NCBI GenBank assembly: GCA_900314795.1
Contig: OMWP01000009.1
Span: 76,268 to 108,715 of the forward strand
Reading direction: 5' to 3'
DNA from: an uncultured Eubacteriales bacterium
Lineage (GTDB): Bacteria > Bacillota > Clostridia > Oscillospirales > Acutalibacteraceae
Length of the DNA: 32,448 nucleotides
The notes below the pieces were generated by a model. It was not told the origin of the DNA. It did no database searches and worked only from the letters and a program-made list of their open reading frames with translations. Below are positions 8,067 through 15,237 of the stretch, one piece after another. How positions within the stretch are numbered: position 1 is the stretch's first letter; each line of letters opens with the position of its first letter. The translations under genes and the position numbers were made by a program.

Positions 8067-8143
8067 GCGCTGGTAGCTCAGCTGGATAGAGTGTTTGGCT
8101 ACGAACCAAAAGGTCGGGGGTTCGAGTCCCTTCCAGCGCGCCA
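8067..8143 (+). tRNA. tRNA-Arg (anticodon ACG)
   Basis: A 77-nt tRNA. The acceptor stem GCGCTGG (8067-8073) pairs with CCAGCGC (8133-8139), then discriminator G and an encoded CCA (8141-8143). The D-arm reads GCTCAGCTGGATAGAGT, the anticodon loop CTACGAA with ACG at 8101-8103, and the T-arm GGGGGTTCGAGTCCC. It decodes CGN Arg codons after A-to-I editing. Its 3' end was evidently used as an integration site: copies of it lie downstream in both orientations. Confidence 0.97.
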
Positions 8144-8379
8144 TAAATGCTCATACACCGTTTGGTGTATGAGCATTTATATTTTACCAGCAAAGCGCGG
8201 TGGAAGGGACTCGAAGGCGACTGTGCCGAGGTTCTAGCCGCGCGAAGAACCGAAGGTAAAAACAGTCCGGTGGACTGGTTTTAAGAAGAGCGTAGATGAA
8301 GCTTTTGTCAAATGCTGGATGCTCCGAAGACGAGGTGATCTGTTACCTAAAGAAGCAACGTACTTCCAGCGCGCCATAA
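8130..8379 (+). repeat. tRNA 3'-end duplication (att-like direct repeat)
   Basis: CTTCCAGCGCGCCATAA occurs at 8130-8146 (tRNA 3' end) and again at 8363-8379, a 17-bp perfect direct repeat. Between them, 8196-8215 is an inverted copy of the tRNA 3' part (19 of 20 matches to the reverse complement of 8121-8140). The interval has no ORF but has hairpins GGTTCT/AGAACC (8230-8251) and CAGTCC/GGACTG (8263-8277). This is the footprint expected from integration at a tRNA gene. Confidence 0.65.
8143..8186 (+). terminator. strong terminator after tRNA-Arg
   Basis: A 17-bp perfect stem, 8143-8159 with 8164-8180, loop GTTT, followed by ATATTTTA. The hairpin begins at the last base of the tRNA. Confidence 0.85.
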
Positions 8380-8418
8380 CAGCTCTCGATATTTCGGTAT
8401 CGGGAGCTGTTATCTTTT
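8376..8418 (+). terminator. second terminator, after the duplicated tRNA end
   Basis: A 16-bp stem with one G-U pair (8376-8391 with 8398-8413), followed by TCTTTT. It directly follows the second copy of the tRNA 3' end, as the first terminator follows the intact tRNA, and may be the ancestral tRNA terminator displaced by an insertion. Confidence 0.75.
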
Positions 8419-8473
8419 GCTTAAAAGCGGCTTAAACACTGGGTTTTCGGGGTTCTGTCAGTTTTAATTGGCT

Positions 8474-8773
8474 TCATTCAACCTGAAAACAACTCTGAAA
8501 GATTTCGAGGAAAAATATGGTCAAAACAGCTTTTGACCACAATTTGACCACAACGCAAAACGCGACTATAATATTCGCAAAAGTTATCGGTAGGATTGCT
8601 CTTTCCGATTTTTCTTTATATTGACTTGTTATGCCGAAAAAGATCATCTTCTCTTCGTTCTCGTCCTTTTTACATTTTAATTGCTCTCCCATCGTGTCGG
8701 CGACATTCTGCTGCATGGCGTCGGTCACGTGCATATAGGTTGGATCCCGCGTCGATGGTATAGACAAATGTCT
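8474..8773 (-). pseudogene. remnant of a tyrosine recombinase (integrase) C-terminus
   Basis: The minus-strand frame reads HLSIPSTRDPTYMHVTD, then AMQQNVADTMGEQL. This resembles the last conserved box of phage and ICE tyrosine integrases (GHSSIxTTxxTYxHVTDxMxxxAAxKMG), including the nucleophilic Tyr in TYMHVTD. Everything upstream (catalytic Arg, first His and N-terminus) is missing, replaced at about 8773 by the promoter of the next gene. The downstream part, from about codon 35, looks unconstrained. The 3' end points toward the tRNA-Arg scar, the usual orientation of an integrase next to its attachment site. It cannot encode a working enzyme. Confidence 0.65.
8518..8553. repeat. tandem TTTGACCACAA repeats with an inverted copy
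   Basis: TTTGACCACAA occurs twice back to back (8532-8542 and 8543-8553), and TGGTCAAAA (8518-8526) is an inverted partial copy. Lying beside an integrase remnant and an att-like repeat, they could be old integrase arm-binding sites; this is inference. Confidence 0.5.
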
Positions 8774-8789
8774 GTTTACTTGCTATAAT
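8761..8789 (+). promoter_or_regulatory. promoter of the XRE regulator gene
   Basis: TAGACA (8761-8766), 17-bp spacer, TATAAT (8784-8789). AGACA-AA-TGTCT (8762-8773) forms an inverted repeat over the -35 region and could be an autoregulatory operator. Confidence 0.7.
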
Positions 8790-8817
8790 GATTTCATCAA
8801 TCAACGGAGGGTTGAAA

Positions 8818-9657
8818 ATGAGCGTCATCGGAGAGCAAATCAAGAAATATCGCATCCAAAAGAACTTTACGCAGGAAAAGCTCGGCAACCTGATCGGGGT
8901 CACGACGCAGGCAGTTTCCAAATGGGAGCGCGGCGGCACACCCGACGCGGAGATCCTGCCGCGACTCGCCGACGCCCTTGAAGTGAGCATCGACGCGCTT
9001 TACGGCAGAGAAGAACAGGATTTTCAGCTTGCCATCATCAAAAAGCTGAGTTCTATGCCGGGCGATGAAGCTTTTCGCTGTGCGTTTAATTTCTGCTGGT
9101 CGCTGATCCTGGGGCTGACGGGAAGAGAGAACTTCTCTGAGGATTTTGCCGATACCTTTGTCATCCATTCCGAGAAAAAAAGAGATCCCTGCCCGGATTA
9201 TTTTGCCAAGATGTTGAACGACGATGGCTTAGCCTTGGCGAGGATATCAAACGACTTCCGTCATTTCTTTCTGATGACGCGTCCCAAGGAAGACAGTATT
9301 CTCTCGCATTTTGAAAGTGAGGACGCGATCCGACAGGTTTTCGCGTTGTTTGCGGACAAGAAGATGCTGCAAATCGTATATTATCTGTATACGGTATCTG
9401 ATATACCGGTCACCGCGCCGCTCATCAGTCAGGGAACCGGGCTTGCATTGCAGGACGTAGAGCGCTGTATGAAGACACTCTGCGACAAGCAGATCGTGCA
9501 TCCCATGAAGATCGCGTCCGTTGATGGAGAAATCAACTCCTATATCATCCGTTTCGAGACCAATGTTCTGCCGTTGCTTTGCTTTGCGGATGGGATCGCC
9601 AAGGGCTCTCCGCACCCTGTTTTCGGTGTGTGCGACAGGAAAAAACCGGTTTTCTAA
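8818..9657 (+). CDS. XRE-family transcriptional regulator with a C-terminal effector-like region
   Basis: A 279-aa cytoplasmic protein. Residues about 5-60 form an HTH_3/XRE DNA-binding domain (IKKYRIQKNFTQEKLGNLIGVTTQAVSKWERGG). The remaining 210 residues are not a domain I can name; a helical segment with SQGTGLALQDVERCMKTLCDKQIV near residues 203-226 looks like a second winged-helix-type unit. The start at 8818 follows GGAGGG with a 6-nt gap. It lies between the integrase scar and the lipoprotein gene cluster and ends at its own terminator. It may be a leftover of the mobile element or a regulator of the following genes; neither is shown. Confidence 0.8.
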   Translation: MSVIGEQIKKYRIQKNFTQEKLGNLIGVTTQAVSKWERGGTPDAEILPRLADALEVSIDALYGREEQDFQLAIIKKLSSMPGDEAFRCAFNFCWSLILGLTGRENFSEDFADTFVIHSEKKRDPCPDYFAKMLNDDGLALARISNDFRHFFLMTRPKEDSILSHFESEDAIRQVFALFADKKMLQIVYYLYTVSDIPVTAPLISQGTGLALQDVERCMKTLCDKQIVHPMKIASVDGEINSYIIRFETNVLPLLCFADGIAKGSPHPVFGVCDRKKPVF

Positions 9658-9700
9658 ACTAATAGTTGTATTATTCTATTATCCGTCGGATAGATGGTTA

Positions 9701-9738
9701 AACAGTTGCTTGATATTGATCAGGCAGCTGTTTTATTA
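9701..9738 (+). terminator. terminator after the XRE regulator
   Basis: A 14-bp stem, AACAGTTGCTTGAT (9701-9714) with ATCAGGCAGCTGTT (9719-9732), including two G-U pairs and an ATTG loop, then TTATTATAT. Confidence 0.75.
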
Positions 9739-9773
9739 TATAGATGGTAAACAACTCACAAATCGTTGTTGAT

Positions 9774-9815
9774 CGGTGGAGATTGCCACACCTCCTGACG
9801 GAGGTTCGCAATGAC
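9774..9815. repeat. intergenic repeat family A, copy 3
   Basis: CGGTGGAGATTGCCACACCTC followed by GAGGTTCGCAATGAC, with an inner CCTC/GAGG hairpin. It is the same element as at 181-235, here in the leader of the dockerin gene. Confidence 0.55.
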
Positions 9816-9844
9816 GATTGAATATTTTACGAAAGGATGGTTTT

Positions 9845-10807
9845 ATGAGAGCTGTTTTGACAAAATGCTTTGCTTTGATCCTCGTTATCTTTATGATGAT
9901 CTCCTGTGCTATAACCGTTGTCAGCGCACAGGACATGAATTATCAGCCACAGTGCTCCGTCGAAGAGGCGATCGCTCAGGCGGAATCAGCGGAAGGAGAA
10001 TCGATCGCCACCAACCGTATCTTCTTCCAAATGCCCCGTTTGGACAGCTGGTACAGCGAATACGGCGTCTATCAAAACAAGTATTACGCGGGCGTTTACT
10101 GGTGGAGCGGTTCCGTTATCCCTCGATACTATCCCGGCTATCGTGCGTGTGTCGATCATTACGATCAGGGCGTCTACTATGCCGACGTCCCCACCGACGT
10201 GATCGAAGTGATCTGGAACGGTGGCTTTTTCGCGGATAAATCGGAGAACCCCGACGTATTTGATCAGCATTGCCAGACCGAAATCATCAATATCGAAGAA
10301 GCATACGCAGGCGACTATGACACCCTCCCCGAGGGCAGTCCCAACCAAAATAATATGGACGGCTGTATCTTTATCGTTGATCCCGATCCCGAGATCATCA
10401 CAAGTCAGTATATACCGAACAGACCGTACGCCGGCAACTGGTATATTTACTATGGCGACGGCTGCTACGGCAGCTACGCGACAAAGAGTGAGAACTTTAT
10501 CTCTTATGACGCAAACTGCCTGAACCCCGATCACTTCGATGAGGCCGGCAACCATATCGGCGGCGATCATATCAAAGCGCCGGTCGCGTTCGTCTACGGT
10601 GACGCTGACTGTGACGGCGAAGTCACGATCCTTGACGCAACCGTGATCCAGCGTGTATTGATCAATATGGAATGGGAGCCGTTCAACAGAAAAGCCGCCG
10701 ACGTGAACGGAAACGGCTTGGACGTCACCGACGCGACCTTGATCCGGCGATTCAATGCAGGATTGCTCGATCGTTTCCCTGTAGAAAATGAAACGGCAAA
10801 CGGATAA
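9845..10807 (+). CDS. secreted dockerin protein with starch-binding-like module
   Basis: A 320-aa exported protein. The signal peptide is about residues 1-28 (cleavage likely after VVSA). The middle (about 55-215) has the aromatic, Gly-rich pattern of secreted Ruminococcus carbohydrate-binding proteins: FFQMPRLDSWY, GVYWWSG, an IEVIWNGGFF..QTEIINI stretch resembling CBM26, and a WYIYYGDGCYG motif. The C-terminus (251-306) is a type I dockerin with two Ca-binding repeats: Asp253/Asp255/Asp257/Asp264 and Asp286/Asn288/Asn290/Asp296. It would dock onto a cohesin scaffoldin. The start has AAAGGA upstream. It leads a run of four lipoprotein genes, 24 bp before the next. Confidence 0.8.
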   Translation: MRAVLTKCFALILVIFMMISCAITVVSAQDMNYQPQCSVEEAIAQAESAEGESIATNRIFFQMPRLDSWYSEYGVYQNKYYAGVYWWSGSVIPRYYPGYRACVDHYDQGVYYADVPTDVIEVIWNGGFFADKSENPDVFDQHCQTEIINIEEAYAGDYDTLPEGSPNQNNMDGCIFIVDPDPEIITSQYIPNRPYAGNWYIYYGDGCYGSYATKSENFISYDANCLNPDHFDEAGNHIGGDHIKAPVAFVYGDADCDGEVTILDATVIQRVLINMEWEPFNRKAADVNGNGLDVTDATLIRRFNAGLLDRFPVENETANG

Positions 10808-10831
10808 ACATTTTAGTTGAGGAACAGAGGA

Positions 10832-12052
10832 ATGAGAATAATTATCACAAGAACGATCTGCGTCATTCTGTGTATTTCATTCATCATGATCGCCGCGGGA
10901 TGTACCAACCGAACAAAAGAATCCCAAAGCACCGAAACCATATCGGAAACGATCTCAACCGGCAGGAAAGCTCAGATGGACGCAGTATTAACCGATAATC
11001 AATTCAAAGGCATCGTGCAGATCACCAAGGGCAGCGATGTGATCTATCAGTATGTCAACGGCAACGACGATAACGATAAGCCGCTGACGATCGGCGCTTC
11101 TATGCCGATTGGTTCCGTATCAAAGCAATTCTGCGCTGCCTGTATTATGCTGCTTTGCGACCAAAATAAGCTCAGCTTGGATGATACGTTGGAAAAGTTT
11201 TTTCCGAAATATAAAGAGAGCAAAAGACTGACGATCAAAAACCTTCTTAACATGAGCTCGGGGATCAAAAATTATCTTGAGCTGGTGAACCCGTCAACTA
11301 TGGGTACAAATGAAAAGGATAACGTGAGTATCATTAAAAATGCGATATTCCATGAGGAGCTGCGTTTCGAGCCCGGAACTGATTACGCATACTCCAACTC
11401 CAACTATTTTCTGCTCGCTGAGATCGTTGAACAGGTAAGCGGCGTCCCTTATCACGAATTCCTCAGGAAAAACTTTTTTGAACCTTTTGAAATGACTCAC
11501 ACAGGCTTCACGGATGAGGTAACCGGGAATAATGAATGGAACTTCGCGCTTTCCGAAACAGAATCAACGCAAGAAGGCTTCTACGAGCCCGGATTGACCA
11601 AAGGAGCCGGCGACGTTGTATCTAACGCTGAGGATATGGACAAGTGGATGCATGGGCTTAGCAGCAGAAAAGTGATATCTTCCGACGCTTTCCGTCAGAT
11701 GACGCAGGACGCAAATCCCGAGAGCGGAGAAGAATACTGCTACGGCTTTTGGCATATGCCATATGGCGGCGCGGGTCACGTCGGACAGATCCCGCCGCAT
11801 TTCGGAGCGGTGGATTACATCAATACCGATCGTGATGTCTATCTGTTCGCAGTTTCAAACTCCGGTCGTGGAATGTCATATGTGCAGGAGATCCCGCAGG
11901 CGCTGCTCAGTATTCTGTTTAAAAAGGAAGAGGAGACTTATCATGAAAAGAATAACAGCTATGATAATGAGCGTGATTATGATGATTGCATTGATGACGA
12001 CATTGTTAACTGGGTGCTCAGACTCCGGGAATACAACCAAAGGCACAGATGA
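10832..12052 (+). CDS. lipoprotein serine hydrolase (beta-lactamase/class C PBP-like), 3' end probably frameshifted
   Basis: A 406-aa lipoprotein with a signal peptide and lipobox IAAGC (Cys24). The serine beta-lactamase-like fold is marked by Ser95-x-x-Lys98 (GSVSK), Tyr187-Ser-Asn189, and His316-Val-Gly318 in place of KTG. It is more likely a D-alanyl or ester hydrolase than a true beta-lactamase. The last 35-40 residues (from EEETYHEK) are Asp/Asn/Arg-rich and overlap the next gene by 110 bp in another frame. One extra A in the A5 tract at 11921-11925 would end the protein as FKKGRGDLS, with its TGA overlapping the next ATG. The extension therefore looks like an indel product. Confidence 0.82.
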   Translation: MRIIITRTICVILCISFIMIAAGCTNRTKESQSTETISETISTGRKAQMDAVLTDNQFKGIVQITKGSDVIYQYVNGNDDNDKPLTIGASMPIGSVSKQFCAACIMLLCDQNKLSLDDTLEKFFPKYKESKRLTIKNLLNMSSGIKNYLELVNPSTMGTNEKDNVSIIKNAIFHEELRFEPGTDYAYSNSNYFLLAEIVEQVSGVPYHEFLRKNFFEPFEMTHTGFTDEVTGNNEWNFALSETESTQEGFYEPGLTKGAGDVVSNAEDMDKWMHGLSSRKVISSDAFRQMTQDANPESGEEYCYGFWHMPYGGAGHVGQIPPHFGAVDYINTDRDVYLFAVSNSGRGMSYVQEIPQALLSILFKKEEETYHEKNNSYDNERDYDDCIDDDIVNWVLRLREYNQRHR

Positions 12053-13622
12053 AATCGACGTCACAACGCTACCGTCGCGATTTGATCTGAGAAATGTAGA
12101 CGGCAAGAATTATGTCACACCTGTCAAAACACAGCGTTATGGGGATTGTTGGACGTTTGCTATGGCAGGTTCTGCCGAGATCGCGTATTTATATGCGAAC
12201 GATATGGGCGTTTCTGTGGGAGAGAAAAACGATCAGGTCGATTTCTCCGAAAAATATATTGCGTGGTATATGTTTCACGGTATCACAAAGGATGACGTTG
12301 TAAAGGGCAAGGTTCGTTCCTCGCAGGAAGGAGAAGGCTTTGATCCATCCGCAATGGAAGAAGAGAAAGGCGAACTCTCCGCATATTTTATCGGCGGACC
12401 GTTTGTACAAGCCGCGAACTTTTTCGGCTCGGGTTTTGGACCGGTTGATGAAAGCATGGAAATCAACTCAGAGAAACCTTATGCGTATAATGATTCATGG
12501 AAGGGAGAATGGACGCTTCCGTTGAACGCAGAGTATCGCGGCGTTCCTGCTTCCGCACTTTTCAGAGACAGTCGTATCCTGCCGCCTCCCGCAACTTTTG
12601 ATGCAAACGGCAGCTACACGCTGAACGCAGACGGACTGAAAGCAATCAAGTCGGAGTTATATCAGGGACATGGTGTTACGATAGCCTTAAATGCTGAACA
12701 CCCGGGCTTCAACAGCAAAAACCGCGCCGTTTACGACAACGGTGACAATGAGCCGAATCACGCCGTTGCCGTCGTGGGATATGACGATGACTTCCCGAAG
12801 GAAAAGTTCACAAGGACAAAATCAGACGGTACGGTGATCGAGGGGAGCACACCACCCGACAACGGAGCGTTGATCATTAAGAACAGCTGGGGTCTGACGA
12901 CCTTTGACGGAGATATCGACGACGGCTTTTTATACCTTTCCTATTATGATCATAGTTTGTTAGCCGCACTGAGCTATGTGTTTGATAACAATAACAAAGC
13001 AAAACACACCACGCAGAATATCGATCAGTACGATCTGATGATGACGATATGGTACGGTACCTCGGATTATGAAACTGAAACCAAAATGGCTAACGTATTT
13101 GATGCCGAAGAGGATGAAAGCCTATTTCAAATCGAGTACAGAACAAGCTATCCGGACGCTCAGGTGAGCTACGAGATATACAAGGATATCGACAAGGATG
13201 ATCCTTCTTCCGGTACACTGCTGGAAAAAGGAGAACACACCCATCAGTACACCGGCTTCCATGTGATCGACCTGAATCAGGAATACTCTCTTAAAAAAGG
13301 AGATCGCTATTCGATCGTTCTGACGATGAAACGCGGCGAGACTTATACCGAGGTATTCCCGTATGGCACAGAGATCAACTGGGAAATGATCAAGGGCTTA
13401 AAGATGACGGGTATCATCAATCCCGGCGAGAGCTTTCTGTACACGGACGGCAAATGGAGCGATATGTCGGAGAGGAAGGACAGCCTCATCGACAGCGCGT
13501 ATCAACAATGCGCACAGGTCGTCGCTTCCGACAAAGCCATTCCTCAGTTAGAGCTGAATAAAAAGGATTTTACCATTGACAACTATCCGATCAAGGCGAT
13601 CCTCTCGCCAAAAGAGAAATAG
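11943..13622 (+). CDS. C1 (papain-like) cysteine peptidase lipoprotein
   Basis: A 559-aa surface lipoprotein with lipobox LLTGC (Cys25). The papain-type catalytic set is present: oxyanion Gln64 and Cys69 in QRYGDCWTFA, His273 in EPNHAVAVVGYDDDF, and Asn314 in IIKNSWG. After the catalytic domain (about 45-345) comes a beta-rich region (about 350-550) resembling the lectin-like domain often fused to clostridial C1 peptidases. The start at 11943 has GAGGAG upstream and lies inside the 3' end of the serine hydrolase frame, implying translational coupling in the ancestral arrangement. The role is probably extracellular protein or peptide degradation; the substrate is unknown. Confidence 0.88.
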   Translation: MKRITAMIMSVIMMIALMTTLLTGCSDSGNTTKGTDEIDVTTLPSRFDLRNVDGKNYVTPVKTQRYGDCWTFAMAGSAEIAYLYANDMGVSVGEKNDQVDFSEKYIAWYMFHGITKDDVVKGKVRSSQEGEGFDPSAMEEEKGELSAYFIGGPFVQAANFFGSGFGPVDESMEINSEKPYAYNDSWKGEWTLPLNAEYRGVPASALFRDSRILPPPATFDANGSYTLNADGLKAIKSELYQGHGVTIALNAEHPGFNSKNRAVYDNGDNEPNHAVAVVGYDDDFPKEKFTRTKSDGTVIEGSTPPDNGALIIKNSWGLTTFDGDIDDGFLYLSYYDHSLLAALSYVFDNNNKAKHTTQNIDQYDLMMTIWYGTSDYETETKMANVFDAEEDESLFQIEYRTSYPDAQVSYEIYKDIDKDDPSSGTLLEKGEHTHQYTGFHVIDLNQEYSLKKGDRYSIVLTMKRGETYTEVFPYGTEINWEMIKGLKMTGIINPGESFLYTDGKWSDMSERKDSLIDSAYQQCAQVVASDKAIPQLELNKKDFTIDNYPIKAILSPKEK

Positions 13623-13646
13623 CAAATCATAAGAGGATGAACTTGA

Positions 13647-15236
13647 ATGAAAAGAGTTATAGCGTTAGTTTTGATCGTGGTAATGGTTATGCTGTTTTCG
13701 GTTGGCTGCGGCGGTACAACAGAAGAGTCTGAGAAAAAACCGCAGCCTGTTACGAATCTCTCTAAGCCCGATCTGACAAAATGGCACTACAACAAAGAAT
13801 TCGATCTTTACTATCAAACCGGCATCGGCTATTGTGAGAAGCCTGCCGATGAACAATATGAAAAGCTGGCGGTGTTTGTTCCCGGCGCGTATATGGATGC
13901 GAGTGATAACGGCGACGGTACCTATACCTGTAAGGTGAGCGAGAGCGCAGAGCTCAACGGATACTCCGCGGCAACAGCTCCGATTATGATGCCGGTCGAA
14001 ACACCCGGGTATGCTTCTGCCAAGGCTTTGAACGATGAGATCCTGATGACGCATCAGGGTATACTCGAGCAGCTATCCGACTATACCTCTCAGGGCTTTG
14101 TATTCGTTCTATCCGGTTGCCGCGGTACCAATGAAGGCGCGCCTACAGGCGTTACCGACCTGAAGGCGGCGATTCGCTATATTCGTTACGCTGACGACGT
14201 GATTGCCGGAGACGCGGAGAGCATTTTTGTATACGGAATGAGCGGAGGCGGTGCTCAGGCGACGATCCTCGGCGCGTCAGGCGACAGCGAGCTGTATACC
14301 CCGTATCTCGAAGCGATCGGCGCGGTACAGGGCGTGTCGGACGCAGTACAGGGCGTGATGGCATGGTGTCCGGTCACCAATCTTGATACCGCCAATGCGG
14401 AATACGAATGGATGATGGGCTGTACGCGACCGAAACGAACCGACGAGCTGAACGCGATCTCTGACAAGCTGGCACACGCCTATGCCGATTATGTCAACAG
14501 CGCAGGCTTTACCGACGAGAACGGTAAGCCGCTGACATTGACTGAGTCAGAAGAAGGTATCTATCAGGCAGGAAGCTATTATGATCATGTCAAAGGTGTG
14601 ATCGAGACCTCGCTCAATCATTATCTGACTGATACTAAGTTCACCAATATCACGGCGCAGGATTATATCAACAGTCTGAACACAGACAAAAATTGGGTTA
14701 TCTATGATAAGACCACAAATACCGCCACGATCACAAGTGTAGCGGATTTTGCAAAGCACTGTAAGACCGCTTCCGAACTGCCTGTTGCGTTTGACGGGCT
14801 CTGGGGTAAAAACACGCTGTTTGGCAGCAGTGAGGGCGAACTCTCCCACTTTGACCGTATCCTTGCGGATGTATTGACTGAAATGAACAGCGAATATGCC
14901 GCAGATTTCGCGGCAGATCTGGCAAAAGCAAATTTCGTCGGTCATACTGTTGAAACACGCGTGAATCTATATTCGCCGCTGTTTTATCTGATGAAAAGCC
15001 GCGAGGGATACGGTACATCCAACATTGCAAAATACTGGCGTATCCGTTCCGGAATCGAGCAGAAAACCAACTCGCTGACGACCGAGATCAATCTTACTCT
15101 AGCCCTTAAAAGCTGTGACAAGGTCGATAATGTTGATTTCGAGACCGTATGGGCGCAAGACCATACTGAGGCGGAACGCTCGGGCAACAGCACTGAAAAC
15201 TATATTTCTTGGGTCAACACTTGCACGAAAGGATAA
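13647..15236 (+). CDS. subtype-B-tannase-like lipoprotein esterase
   Basis: A 529-aa lipoprotein (lipobox FSVGC, Cys21) with an alpha/beta-hydrolase fold. FVYGMSGGGAQATILGASGDS (nucleophile Ser199) matches the nucleophile-elbow region of subtype B tannases, as does the following YTPYLEAIGA. A C-terminal His in WAQDHTEAER fits the family's catalytic His, and the protein ends in ENYISWVN. Tannases hydrolyse galloyl esters of plant polyphenols. Because members of this group are diverse, another phenolic ester is possible. It lies 24 bp after the peptidase gene and 1 bp before the next esterase gene, so co-transcription is near certain. Confidence 0.75.
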   Translation: MKRVIALVLIVVMVMLFSVGCGGTTEESEKKPQPVTNLSKPDLTKWHYNKEFDLYYQTGIGYCEKPADEQYEKLAVFVPGAYMDASDNGDGTYTCKVSESAELNGYSAATAPIMMPVETPGYASAKALNDEILMTHQGILEQLSDYTSQGFVFVLSGCRGTNEGAPTGVTDLKAAIRYIRYADDVIAGDAESIFVYGMSGGGAQATILGASGDSELYTPYLEAIGAVQGVSDAVQGVMAWCPVTNLDTANAEYEWMMGCTRPKRTDELNAISDKLAHAYADYVNSAGFTDENGKPLTLTESEEGIYQAGSYYDHVKGVIETSLNHYLTDTKFTNITAQDYINSLNTDKNWVIYDKTTNTATITSVADFAKHCKTASELPVAFDGLWGKNTLFGSSEGELSHFDRILADVLTEMNSEYAADFAADLAKANFVGHTVETRVNLYSPLFYLMKSREGYGTSNIAKYWRIRSGIEQKTNSLTTEINLTLALKSCDKVDNVDFETVWAQDHTEAERSGNSTENYISWVNTCTKG

Positions 15237-15237
15237 T

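Noticed and set aside
7984-8193. Minus-strand ORF containing LEGTRTPDLLVRSQTLYPAELPAR
   Set aside because: This is the well-known false protein made by translating the antisense of a tRNA; it lies over tRNA-Arg and its terminator.
8195-8379. A second complete tRNA gene after tRNA-Arg
   Set aside because: Only the 3' terminal 17 bases and an inverted T-arm are present; no D-arm or anticodon arm can be folded.
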